From Clusia tigrina (Eukaryota; Arthropoda; Insecta; Diptera; Clusiidae), in NCBI GenBank assembly GCA_920105625.2, contig OV050031.1:95857676-95921675 (forward strand): a stretch of 64,000 nucleotides of DNA, read 5' to 3'. Position numbers and translations under genes: made by a program. Of this stretch, positions 9,802-22,344 are shown in pieces. The notes under the pieces were generated by a model. It had not been told where the DNA came from, did not search any database, and saw only the letters and a program-made list of their open reading frames with translations. The first letter of the stretch is position 1, and each line of letters starts with the position of its first letter.

Positions 9802-12800
9802 CAATAAAGTTCTCGAGCCTCTTGTCAATGTAAGCTATCGCTCAAAGCTATGCTACCCTTAAGTCCTAAATCAAACACTGATAAAACTTCAAATGGCCCT
9901 AACTTCTATACGGTACGTCCTACACCTATCAAAGTTTGCAACATATAAATGCTTGTAACTTTTTACTGGAGCGTCATAAAACCTTGAAATTTTGTAACAA
10001 TAAAGTACTCGAGCCTCTTGTCAATTTAAGCTATCGCTCAAAGCTTTGCTACCGTTTAGTCCCAAATAAAACACTGATAAAACTTCAAATGGCCCTAAAT
10101 TCTGTACGGTAAGTCCTACACCTATCAAAGTTTGCAACATACAAATGCTTGTAACTTTTTACTGGAACGTCATAAAACCTTGAAATTTAGTATCAATAAA
10201 GTACTCGAGCCGCTTGTCAATTTAAGCTATCGCTCAAAGCTATGCTACCCTTAAGTCCTAAATCAAACACTGATAAAACTTCAAATGGCCCTAACTTCTA
10301 TACGGTACGTCCTACACCTATCAAAGTTTGCAACATATAAATGCTTGTAACTTTTTACTGGAGCGTCATAAAACCTTGAAATTTTGTAACAATAAAGTAC
10401 TCGAGCCTCTTGTCAATTTAAGCTATCGCTCAAAGCTTTGCTACCCTTGAGTCCCAAATAAAACACTGATAAAACTTCAAATGGCCCTAAATTCTGTACG
10501 GTAAGTCCTACACCTATCAAAGTTTGCAACATACAAATGCTTGTAACTTTTTACTGGAGCGTCATAAAACATTGAAATTTTGTAACAATAAAGCACTCGA
10601 GCCGCTTGTCAATTTAAGCTATCGCTCAAAGCTAAGCTACCCTTAAGTCCCAAATAAAACACTGATAAAACTTCAAATGGCCCTAACTTCTATACGGTAC
10701 GTCCTACACCTATCAAAGTTTGCAACATACAAATCCTTGTAACTTTTTACTGGAGCGTCATAAAACCTTGAAATTTTGTAACAATAAAGTACTCGAGCCT
10801 CTTGTCAATTTAAGCTATCGCTCAAAGCTATGCTACCCTTGACTCCCAAATAAAACACTGATAAAACTTCAAATATCCCTAACTTCTACACGGTACGTCC
10901 TACACCTATCAAAGTTTGCAACATACAAATGCTTGTAACTTTTTACTGGAGCGTCATAAAACCTTGAAATTTTGTAACAATAAAGCACTCCAGCCTCTTG
11001 TCAATTTAAGCTATCGCTCAAAGCTATGCTACCCTTGAGTCCCAAATCAATCACTGATAAAACTTCAGATGGCCCTAACTTCTATATGGTACGTCCTACA
11101 CCTATCAAAGTTTGCAACATACAAATGCTTGTAACTTTTTACTGGAGCGTCATAAAACCTTGAAATTTTGTAACAATAAAGTACTCGAGCCTCTTGTAAA
11201 TTTAAGCTATCGCTCAAAGCTATGCTACCCTTAAGTCCCAAATCTAACACTGATAAAACTTCAAATGGCCCTAACTTCTATACGGTACGTCCTACACCTA
11301 TCAAAGTTTGCAACATATAAATGCTTTGTAACTTTTTACTGGAGCGTCATAAAACCTTGAAATTTTGTAACAATAAAGCACTCGAGCCTCTTGTCAATTT
11401 AAGCTATCGCTCAAAGCTATGCTACCCTTGAGTCCCAAATCAATCACTGATAAAACTTCAGATGGCCCTAACTTCTATATGGTACGTCCTACACCTATCA
11501 AAGTTTGCAACATATAAATGCTTGTAACTTTTTACTGGAGCATCATAAAACCTTGAAATTTTGTAACAATAAAGCACTCGAGCCTCTTGTCAATTTAAGC
11601 TATCGCTCAAAGCTATGCTACCCTTAAATCCCAAATAAAACACTGATAAAACTTCAATGGCCCTAACTTCTATACGGTACGTCCTACACCTATCAAAGTT
11701 TGCAACATACAAATGCTTGTAACTTTTTACTGGAGCGTCATAAAACCTTGAAATTTTGTAACAATAAAGTACTCGAGCCTCTTGTCAATTTAAGCTATCG
11801 CTCAAAGCTATGCTACCCTTAAGTCCCAAATCTAACACTGATAAAACTTCAAATGGCCCTAACTTCTATACGGTACGTCCTACACCTATCAAAGTTTGCA
11901 ACATACAAATGCTTGTAACTTTTTACTGGAGCGTCATAAAACCTTGAAATTTTGTAACAATAAAGCACTCGAGCCTCTTGTCAATTTAAGCTATCGCTCA
12001 AAGCTATGCTACCCTTGAGTCCCAAATCAATCACTGATAAAAGTTCAAATGGCCCTAACTTCTATACGGTACGTCCTACACCTATCAAAGTTTGCAACAT
12101 ACAAATGCTTGTAACTTTTTACTGGAGCGTCATAAAACCTTGAAATTTTGTATCAATAAAGTACTCGAGCCGCTTGTCAATTTAAGCTATCGCTCAAAGC
12201 TATGCTACCCTTAAGTCCTAAATCAAACACTGATAAAACTTCAAATGGCCCTAACTTCTATACGGTACGTCCTACACCTATCAAAGTTTGCAACATATAA
12301 ATGCTTGTAACTTTTTACTGGAGCGTCATAAAACCTTGAAGTTTTGTAACAATAAAGTACTCGAGCCTCTTGTCAATTTAAGCTATCGCTCAAAGCTTTG
12401 CTACCCTTGAGTCCCAAATAAAACACTGATAAAACTTCAAATGGCCCTAAATTCTGTACGGTAAGTCCTACACCTATCAAAGTTTGCAACATACAAATGC
12501 TTGTAACTTTTTACTGGAGCGTCATAAAACATTGAAATTTTGTAACAATAAAGCACTCGGGCCGCTTGTCAATTTAAGCTATCGCTCAAAGCTATGCTAC
12601 CCTTGAATCCCAAATAAAACACTGATAAAACTTGAAATGGCCCTAAATTCTATACGGTAGGTCCTACACTTATAAAAGTTTGCAACATACAAATGCTTGT
12701 AACTTTTCACTGGAGCGTCATAAAACCTTGAAATTTTGTAACGATAAAGTACTCGAGCCTCTTGTCAATTTAAGCTATCGCTCAAAGCTATGCTACCCTT

Positions 12801-13720
12801 AAGTCCCAAATCTAACACTGATAAAACTTCAAATGGCCCTAACTTAAATACGGTACGTCCTACACCTATCAAAGTTTGCAACATATAAATGCTTGTAACT
12901 TTTTACTGGAGCGTCATAAAACCTTGAAATTTTGTAACAATAAAGCACTCGAGCCTCTTGTCAATTTAAGCTATCGCTCAAAGCTATGCTACCCTTGAGT
13001 CCCAAATCAATCACTGATAAAAGTTCAAATGGCCCTAACTTCTATACGGTACGTCCTACACCTATCAAAGTTTGCAACATACAAATGCTTGTAACTTTTT
13101 ACTGGAGCGTCATAAAACCTTGAAATTTTGTAACAATAAAGTACTCGAGCCTCTTGTCAATTTAAGCTATTGCTCAAAGCTATGCTACCCTTGAATCCCA
13201 AATAAAACAGTGATAAAACTTCAAATGGCCCTAACTTCTATACGGTACGTCCTACACCTATCAAAGTTTGCAACATACAAATGCTTGTAACTTTTTACTG
13301 GAGCGTCATAAAACCTTGAAATTTTGTATCAATAAAGTACTCGAGCCGCTTGTCAATTTAAGCTATCGCTAAAAGCTATGCTACCCTTAAGTCCCAAATT
13401 AAACACTGATAAAACTTCAAATGGCCCTAACTTCTATACGGTACGTCCTACACCTATCAAAGTTTGCAACATATAAATGCTTGTAACTTTTACTGGAGCG
13501 TCATAAAACCTTGAAATTTTGTAACAATAAAGTACTCGAGCCTCTTGTCAATTTAAGCTATCGCTCAAAGCTTTGCTACCCTTGAGTCCCAAATAAAACA
13601 CTGATAAAACTTCAAATGGCCCTAACTTCTATACGGTACGTCCTACACCTATCAAAGTTTGCAACATACAAATGCTTGTAACTTTTTACTGGAGCGTCAT
13701 AAAACCATGAAATTTTGTAA
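9802..13720 (+). repeat. Mosaic stretch of monomer subtypes seen upstream
   Basis: No single short HOR dominates. Pieces match elsewhere: 10390-10977 resembles 8430-9017 (offset 1960, 10 monomers), 11174-12153 resembles 5098-6077 (about 31 monomers), and 12154-12545 resembles 10194-10585 and 3530-3921. From about 13620, the AAACCATG tail and following monomers resemble 7740-8430. One-base shifts occur near 11320 (extra T), 11656 (one A lost) and 13488 (one T lost). No non-satellite sequence was seen. Confidence 0.7.
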
Positions 13721-16268
13721 CAATAAAGTACTCGAGCCTCTTGTCAATTTAAGCTATCGCTCAAAGCTATGCTACCCTTGAGTCCCAAATAAAACACTGA
13801 TAAAACTTCAAATGGCCCTAACTTCTATACGGTACGTCCTACACCTATCAAAGTTTGCAACATACAAATGCTTGTAACTTTTTACTGGAGCGTCATAAAA
13901 CTTTGAAATTTTGTAACAATAAAGCACTCGAGCCTCTTGTCAATTTAAGCTGTTGCTCAAAGTTATGCTACCCTTAAGTCCCAAATCAAACTCTGATAAA
14001 ACTTCAAATGGCCCTAACTTCTGTACGGTACGTCCTACACCTATCTAAGTTTGCAACATATAAATGCTTGTAACTTTTTACTGGAGCGTCATAAAACCTT
14101 GAAATTTTGTAACAATAAAGTACTCGAGCCGCTTGTCAATTTACGCTATCGCTCAAAGCTATGCTACCCTTGAGTCCCAAATCAAACACTGATAAAACTT
14201 CAAATGGCCCTAACTTATTTACGGTACGTCCTAAACCTATCAAAGTTTGCAACATACAAATGCTTGTAACTTTTTACTGGAGAGTAATAAAACCTTGAAA
14301 TTTTGTAACAATAAAGCACTCGAGTCTCTTGTCAATTTAAGCTATTGCTCAAAGCTATGCTACCCTTGAATCCCAAATAAAACACTGATAAAACTTGAAA
14401 TGGCCCTAAATTCTATACGGTAGGTCCTACACCTATCAAAGTTTGCAACATACAAATGCTTGTAACTTTTCACTGGAGCGTCATAAAACCTTGAAATTTT
14501 GTGACGATAAAGTACTCGAGCCTCTTGCCAATTTAAGCTATCGCTCCAAGCTATGCTACCCTTAAGTCGCAAATCTAACACTGATAAAACTTCCAATGGC
14601 CCTAACTTCAATACGTTACGTCCTACACCTATCAAAGTTTGCAACATATAAATGCTTGTAACTTTTTACTGGAGCGTCATAAAACCTTGAAATTTTGTAA
14701 CAATAAAGTACTCGAGCCTCTTGTCAATTTAAGCTATCGCTCAAAGCTATGCTACCCTTGAGTCCCAAATCAATCACTGATAAAACTTCAAATGGCCCTA
14801 AATTCTATACGGTACGTCCTACACCTATCAAAGTTTGCAACATACAAATGCTTGTAACTTTTTACTGGAGCGTCATAAAACCTTGAAATTTTGTAACAAT
14901 AAAGTACTCGAGCCTCTTGTCAATTTAAGCTATTGCTCAAAGCTATGCTACCCTTGAATCCCAAATAAAACACTGATAAAACATCAAATGGCCCTAACTT
15001 CTATACGGTACGTCCTACACCTATCAAAGTTTGCAACATACAAATGCTTGTAACTTTTTACTGGAGCGTCATAAAACCTTGAAATTTTGTATCAGTAAAG
15101 TACTCGAGCCGCTTGTCAATTTAAGCTATCGCTCAAAACTTTGCTACCCTTAAGTCCTAAATCAAACACTGATAAAACTTCAAATGGCCCTAACTTCTGT
15201 ACGGTACGTCCTACACCTATCAAAATTTGCAACATATAAATGCTTGTAACTTTTTACTGGAGCGTCATAAAACCTTGAAATTTTGTAACAATAAAGCACT
15301 CGAGCCTCTTGTCAATTTAAGCTATCGCTCAAAGCTATGCTACCCTTAAGTCCCAAATAAAACACTGATAAAACTTCAAATGGCCCTAACTTCTATACGG
15401 TACGTCCTGCACCTATCAAAGTTTGCATCATACAAATGCTTGTAATTTTTTACTGGAGCGTCATAAAACCTTGAAATTTTGTAACAATAAAGTACTCGAG
15501 CCTCTTGTCAATTTAAGCTATCGCTCAAAGCTATGCTACCCTTGAGTCCCAAATAAAACACTGATAAAACTTCAAAAGGCCCTAACTTATATACGGTACG
15601 TCCTACACCTATCAAAGTTTGCAACATACAAATGCTTGTAACTTTTTACTGGAGCGTCATAAAACCTTGAAATTTTGTAACAATAAAGCACTCGAGCCTC
15701 TTATCAATTTAAGCTATCGCTCAAAGCTATGCTACCCTTGAGTCCCAAATCAATCACTGATAAAACTTCAAATGGCCCTAACTTCTATACGGTACGTCCT
15801 ACACCTATCAAAGTTTGCAACATACAAATGCTTGTAACTTTTTACTGGAGCGTCATAAAACCTTGAAATTTGGTAACAATAAAGTACTCGAGCCTCTTGT
15901 CAATTTAAGCTATTGCTCAAAGCTATGCTACCCTTGAATCCCAAATAAAACACTGATAAAACTTCAAATGGCCCTAACTTCTATACGGTACGTCCTACAC
16001 CTATCAAAGTTTGCAACATACAAATGCTTGTAACTTTTTACTGGAGCGTCATAAAACCTTGAAATTTTGTAACAATAAAGTACTCGAGCCTCTTGTCAAT
16101 TTAAGCTATCGCTCAAAGCTTTGCTACCCTTGAGTCCCAAATAACACACTTGTAAAACTTCAAATGGCCCTAAATTCTGTACGGTAAGTCCTACACCTAT
16201 CAAAGTTTGCAACATACAAATGCTTGTAACTTTTTACTGGAGCGTCATAAAGCATTGAAATTTTGTAA
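13721..16268 (+). repeat. 13-monomer HOR (2548 bp), copy 1
   Basis: This unit repeats from 16269 at an offset of 2548 bp (13 x 196). Shared markers: AGCTGTTGCTC (13947), ATCTAAGTTTGC, AATTTACGCTATC with TATTTACGG and CCTAAACC, GAGAGTAATAA, CGAGTCTC with GGTAGGTCC and TTGTGACGATAAAG, the highly diverged monomer 14505, AAACATCAAATGG, TATCAGTAAAG, and CCTGCACC with GCATCATAC. It has many private variants in common with copy 2 and almost no differences, so the duplication is recent. Confidence 0.9.
14505..14700 (+). repeat. Most diverged monomer of the 13-monomer HOR (copy 1)
   Basis: Unusual variants are clustered in one monomer: TTGCCAATTT, GCTCCAAGC, AAGTCGCAAATC, CTTCCAATGG, TTCAATACGTTACG. 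The identical monomer lies at 17053-17248. A spurious 95-codon open frame on the minus strand (14360-14647, and again at 16908-17195) runs through it only because of these substitutions. I do not regard it as a gene. Confidence 0.8.
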
Positions 16269-18098
16269 CAATAAAGCACTCGAGCCTCTTGTCAATTTAA
16301 GCTATCGCTCAAAGCTATGCTACCCTTGAGTCCCAAATAAAACACTGATAAAACTTCAAATGGCCCTAACTTCTATACGGTACGTCCTACACCTATCAAA
16401 GTTTGCAACATACAAATGCTTGTAACTTTTTACTGGGGCGTCATAAAACTTTGAAATTTTGTAACAATAAAGCACTCGAGCCTCTTGTCAATTTAAGCTG
16501 TTGCTCAAAGTTATGCTACCCTTAAGTCCCAAATCAAACTCTGATAAAACTTCAAATGGCCCTAACTTCTGTACGGTACGTCCTACACCTATCTAAGTTT
16601 GCAACATATAAATGCTTGTAACTTTTTACTGGAGCGTCATAAAACCTTGAAATTTTGTAACAATAAAGTACTCGAGCCGCTTGTCAATTTACGCTATCGC
16701 TCAAAGCTATGCTACCCTTGAGTCCCAAATCAAACACTGATAAAACTTCAAATGGCCCTAACTTATTTACGGTACGTCCTAAACCTATCAAAGTTTGCAA
16801 CATACAAATGCTTGTAACTTTTTACTGGAGAGTAATAAAACCTTGAAATTTTGTAACAATAAAGCACTCGAGTCTCTTGTCAATTTAAGCTATTGCTCAA
16901 AGCTATGCTACCCTTGAATCCCAAATAAAACACTGATAAAACTTGAAATGGCCCTAAATTCTATACGGTAGGTCCTACACCTATCAAAGTTTGCAACATA
17001 CAAATGCTTGTAACTTTTCACTGGAGCGTCATAAAACCTTGAAATTTTGTGACGATAAAGTACTCGAGCCTCTTGCCAATTTAAGCTATCGCTCCAAGCT
17101 ATGCTACCCTTAAGTCGCAAATCTAACACTGATAAAACTTCCAATGGCCCTAACTTCAATACGTTACGTCCTACACCTATCAAAGTTTGCAACATATAAA
17201 TGCTTGTAACTTTTTACTGGAGCGTCATAAAACCTTGAAATTTTGTAACAATAAAGCACTCGAGCCTCTTGTCAATTTAAGCTATCGCTCAAAGCTATGC
17301 TACCCTTGAGTCCCAAATCAATCACTGATAAAACTTCAAATGGCCCTAAATTCTATACGGTACGTCCTACACCTATCAAAGTTTGCAACATACAAATGCT
17401 TGTAACTTTTTACTGGAGCGTCATAAAACCTTGAAATTTTGTAACAATAAAGTACTCGAGCCTCTTGTCAATTTAAGCTATTGCTCAAAGCTATGCTACC
17501 CTTGAATCCCAAATAAAACACTGATAAAACATCAAATGGCCCTAACTTCTATACGGTACGTCCTACACCTATCAAAGTTTGCAACATACAAATGCTTGTA
17601 ACTTTTTACTGGAGCGTCATAAAACCTTGAAATTTTGTATCAGTAAAGTACTCGAGCCGCTTGTCAATTTAAGCTATCGCTCAAAACTTTGCTACCCTTA
17701 AGTCCTAAATCAAACACTGATAAAACTTCAAATGGCCCTAACTTCTGTACGGTACGTCCTACACCTATCAAAATTTGCAACATATAAATGCTTGTAACTT
17801 TTTACTGGAGCGTCATAAAACCTTGAAATTTTGTAACAATAAAGCACTCGAGCCTCTTGTCAATTTAAGCTATCGCTCAAAGCTATGCTACCCTTAAGTC
17901 CCAAATAAAACACTGATAAAACTTCAAATGGCCCTAACTTCTATACGGTACGTCCTGCACCTATCAAAGTTTGCATCATACAAATGCTTGTAATTTTTTA
18001 CTGGAGCGTCATAAAACCTTGAAATTTTGTAACAATAAAGTACTCGAGCCTCTTGTCAATTTAAGCTATCGCTCAAAGCTATGCTACCCTTGAGTCCC
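16269..18098 (+). repeat. 13-monomer HOR, copy 2
   Basis: This matches 13721-15550. Differences include GCACTCGAG for GTACTCGAG and GGGGCG for GGAGCG in the first monomer. The second copy of the diverged monomer is at 17053-17248. The match ends inside monomer 18033, where AAATCAATCAC replaces AAATAAAACAC. From there the sequence follows the 15681-16072 region at an offset of 2352 bp (12 monomers), which means one monomer was lost. Confidence 0.88.
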
Positions 18099-19208
18099 AA
18101 ATCAATCACTGATAAAACTTCAAATGGCCCTAACTTCTATACGGTACGTCCTACACCTATCAAAGTTTGCAACATACAAATGCTTGTAACTTTTTACTGG
18201 AGCGTCATAAAACCTTGAAATTTGGTAACAATAAAGTACTCGAGCCTCTTGTCAATTTAAGCTATTGCTCAAAGCTATGCTACCCTTGAATCCCAAATAA
18301 AACACTGATAAAACTTCAAATGGCCCTAACTTCTATACGGTACGTCCTACACCTATCAAAGTTTGCAACATACAAATGCTTGTAACTTTTTACTGGAGCG
18401 TCATAAAACCTTGAAATTTTGTAACAATAAAGTACTCGAGCCGCTTGTCAATTTACGCTATCGCTCAAAGCTATGCTACCCTTGAGTCCCAAATCAAACA
18501 CTGATAAAACTTCAAATGGCCCTAACTTATTTACGGTACGTCCTAAACCTATCAAAGTTTGCAACATACAAATGCTTGTAACTTTTTACTGGAGAGTAAT
18601 AAAACCTTGAAATTTGGTAACAATAAAGTACTCGAGCCTCTTGTCAATTTAAGCTATTGCTCAAAGCTATGCTACCCTTGAATCCCAAATAAAACACTGA
18701 TAAAACTTCAAATGGCCCTAACTTCTATACGGTACGTCCTACACCTATCAAAGTTTGCAACATACAAATGCTTGTAACTTTTTACTGGAGCGTCATAAAA
18801 CCTTGAAATTTTGTAACAATAAAGTACTCGAGCCTCTTGTCAATTTAAGCTATCGCTCAAAGCTTTGCTACCCTTGAGTCCCAAATAACACACTTGTAAA
18901 ACTTCAAATGGCCCTAAATTCTGTACGGTAAGTCCTACACCTATCAAAGTTTGCAACATACAAATGCTTGTAACTTTTTACTGGAGCGTCATAAAGCATT
19001 GAAATTTTGTAACAATAAAGCACTCGAGCCTCTTGTCAATTTAAGCTATCGCTCAAAGCTATGCTACCCTTGAGTCCCAAATAAAACACTGATAAAACTT
19101 CAAATGGCCCTAACTTCTATACGGTACGTCCTACACCTATCAAAGTTTGCAACATACAAATGCTTGTAACTTTTTACTGGGGCGTCATAAAACTTTGAAA
19201 TTTTGTAA
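18099..19208 (+). repeat. Rearranged tail of the 13-monomer HOR
   Basis: 18099-18424 follows 15747-16072, with the shared TTTGGTAAC (18221 and 15869). A copy of the AATTTACGC / TATTTACGG / GAGAGTAAT monomer (as at 14113) is inserted at 18425-18620. A second TTTGGTAAC monomer follows at 18621. 18817-19208 then matches 16073-16464 (offset 2744), including ATAACACACTTGTAAAAC and GGGGCGTC. The order shows nested exchange within the HOR. Confidence 0.75.
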
Positions 19209-20972
19209 CAATAAAGCAATCGAGCCTCTTGTCAATTTAAGCTATCGCTCAAAGCTATGCTACCCTTGAGTCCCAAATCAATCACTGATAAAACTTCAAA
19301 TGGCCCTAACTTCTATACGGTACGTCCTACACCTATCAAAGTTTGCAACATACAAATGCTTGTAACTTTTTACTGGAGCGTCATAAAACCTTGAAATTTT
19401 GTAACAATAAAGTACTCGAGCCTTTTGTCAATTTAAGCTATTGCTCAAAGCTATGCTACCCTTGAGTTCCAAATCAAACACTGATAAAACTTCAAATGGC
19501 CCTAACTTCTATACGGTACGTCCTACACCTATCAAAGTTTGCAACATACAAATACTTGTAACTTTCTACTGGAGCGTCATAAAACCTTGAAATTTTGTAT
19601 CAATAAAGTACTCGAGCCGCTTGTCAATTTAAGCTATCGCTCAAAGCTATGCTACCCTTAAGTCCCAAATCAAACACTGATAAAACTTCAAATGGCCCTA
19701 ACTTATATACGGTACGTCCTACACCTATCAATGTTTGCCACATATAAATGCTTGTAACTTTCTGCTGGAGCGTCATAAAACCTTGAAATTTTGTAACAAT
19801 AAAGTACTCGAGTCTCTTGTCAATTTAAGCTATCGCTCAAAGCTATGCTACCCTTAAGTCCCAAATAAAACACTGATAAAACTTCAAATGGCCCTAACTT
19901 CTATACGGTACGTCCTACACCTATCAAAGTTTGCAACATACAAATACTTGTAACTTTTTACTGGAGCGTCATAAAACATTGAAATTTTGTAACAATAAAG
20001 CACTCGAGCCTCTTGTCAATTTAAGCTATCGCTCAAAGCTATGCTACCCTTGAGTCCCAAATCAATCACTGAAAAAACTTCAAATGGCCCTAACTTCTAT
20101 ACGGTACGTCCTACACCTATCAAAGTTTGCAACATACAAATGCATGTAACTTTTCACTGGAGCGTCATAAAACCTTGAAATTTTGTAACAATAAAGTACT
20201 CGAGCCTCTTGTCAATTTAAGCTATCGCTCAAAGCTATGCTACCCTTGAGACCCAAATCAAACACTGAAAAAACTTCAAATGGCCCTAACTTCTGTACGG
20301 TACGTCCTACACCTATCAAAGTTTGCAACATACAAATGCTTGTAACTCTTCTCTGGAGCGTCATAAAACCTTGAAATTTTGTAACAATAAAGTACTCGAG
20401 TCTCTTGTCAATTTAAGCTATCGCTCAAAGCTATGCTACCTTTAAGTCCCAAATAAAACACTGATAAAACTTCAAATGGCCCTAACTTCTATACGGTACG
20501 TCCTACACCTATCAAAGTTTGCAACATACAAATGCTTGTAACTTTTTACTGGAGCGTCATAAGACCTTGAAATTTTGTAACAATAAAGTACTCGAGCCTC
20601 TTGTCAATTTAAGCTATCGCTCAAAGCTATGCTACCCTTAAGTCCCAAATAAAACAGTGATAAAACTTCAAATGGCCCTAACTTCTATACGGTACGTCCT
20701 ACACCTATCAAAGTTTGCAACATACAAATGCTTGTAACTTTTTACTGGAGAGTCATAAAACATTGAAATTTTGTAACAATAAAGTACTCGAGCCTCTTGT
20801 CAATTAAAGCTATCGCTCAAAGCTATGCTACCCTTGAGTCCCAAATCAAACACTGATAAAACTTCAAATAGCCCTAACTTCTATACGGTACGTCCTACAC
20901 CTATCAAAGTTTGCAACATACAAATGCTTGTAACTTTTCACTGGAGCGTCATAAAACCTTGAAATTCTGTAA
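19209..20972 (+). repeat. Mixed monomers related to the 25.5-kb block
   Basis: 19601-20384 resembles parts of 25481-26068. The ATGTTTGCCACATATAAATG variant lies at 19731 and 25611, an offset of 5880 bp (30 x 196), followed by CGAGTCTC and then CAATCACTGAAAAAAC with AAATGCATG. The first monomer has GCAATCGAG in place of the XhoI site. TTGAGACCC first appears at 20189. Nothing other than satellite sequence is present. Confidence 0.7.
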
Positions 20973-22344
20973 CAATAAAGTACTGGAGCCTCTTGTCAAT
21001 TTAAGCTATCGCTCAAAGCTGTGCTACCCTTGAGTCCCAAATCAATCACTGATAAAACTTCAAATGGCCCTAACTTCTATACGGTTCGTCCTACACCTAA
21101 CAAAGTTTGCAACATACAAATGGTTGTAACTTTTCACTGGAGCGTCATAAAATATTGAAATTTTGTAACAATAAAGCACTCGAACCGCTTGTCAATTTAA
21201 GCTATCGCTCAAAGCTATGCTACCCTTAAGTCCCAAATAAAACACTGATAAAACTTCAAATGGCCCTAACTTCTATACGGTACGTCCTACACCTATCAAA
21301 GTTTGCAACATACAAATGCTTGTAACTTTTTACTGGAGCGTCATAAAACCTTGAAATTTTGTAACAATAAAGTACTCGAGCCTCTTGTCAATTTAAGCTA
21401 TCGCTCAAAGCTATGCTACCCTTGAGTCCCAAATAAAACACTGATAAAACTTCAAATGGCCCTAACTTCTATACGGTACGTCCTACACCTATCAAAGTTT
21501 GCAACATACAAATGCTTGTAACTTTTTACTGGAGCGTCATAAAACTTTGAAATTTTGTAACAATAAAGCACTCGAGCCTCTTGTCAATTTAAGCTATCGC
21601 TCAAAGCTATGCTACCCTTGAGTCCCAAATAAAACACTGATAAAACTTTAAATGGCCCTAACTTCTATACGGTACGGCCTACACCTATCAAAGTTTGCAA
21701 CATACAAATGCTTGTAACTTTTTACTGGAGCGTCATAAAACTTTGAAATTTTGTAACAATAAAGCACTCGAGCCTCTTGTCAATTTAAGCTATCGCTCAA
21801 AGCTATGCTACCCTTGAGTCCCAAATCAATCACTGATAAAACTTCAAATGGCCCTAACTTCTATACGGTACGTCCTACACCTATCAAAGTTTGCAACATA
21901 CAAATGCTTGTAACTTTTTACTGGAGCGTCATAAAACCTTGAAATTTTGTAACAATAAAGTACTCGAGCCTTTTGTCAATTTAAGCTATTGCTCAAAGCT
22001 ATGCTACCCTTGAATCCCAAAGAAAACACTGATAAAACTTCAAATGGCCCTAACTTCTATACGGTACGTCCTACACCTATCAAAGTTTGCAACATAAAAA
22101 TGCTTGTAACTTTTTACTGGAGCGTCATAAAACCTTGAAATTTTGTAACAATAAAGTACTCGAGCCTTTTGTCAATTTAAGCTATTGCTCAAAGCTATGC
22201 TACCCTTGAATCCCAAATAAAACACTGATAAAACTTCAAATGGCCCTAACTTCTATACGGTACGTCCTACACCTATCAAAGTTTGCAACATACAAATGCT
22301 TGTAACTTTTTACTGGAGCGTCATAAAACTTTGAAATTTTGTAA
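20973..22344 (+). repeat. 7-monomer block with GCTGTGCTAC marker
   Basis: The block starts with a monomer carrying GCTGTGCTAC, GGTTCGTCC, CCTAACAAAG, AAATGGTTG and AAATATTG. This marker set recurs at 22345 (offset 1372, 7 monomers) and 23913 (a further 1568, 8 monomers). Monomers 21561-22148 match 22737-23324 at 1176 bp, so the units are not collinear throughout and one monomer (21365) has no counterpart in the next unit. Confidence 0.75.

Noticed and set aside
14360..14647. 95-codon minus-strand open frame, repeated identically at 16908-17195
   Set aside because: It lies wholly inside satellite monomers and is open only because of a few substitutions in one diverged monomer. It occurs twice because of the 2548-bp duplication. 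There is no start context, domain or codon signature to support a gene.
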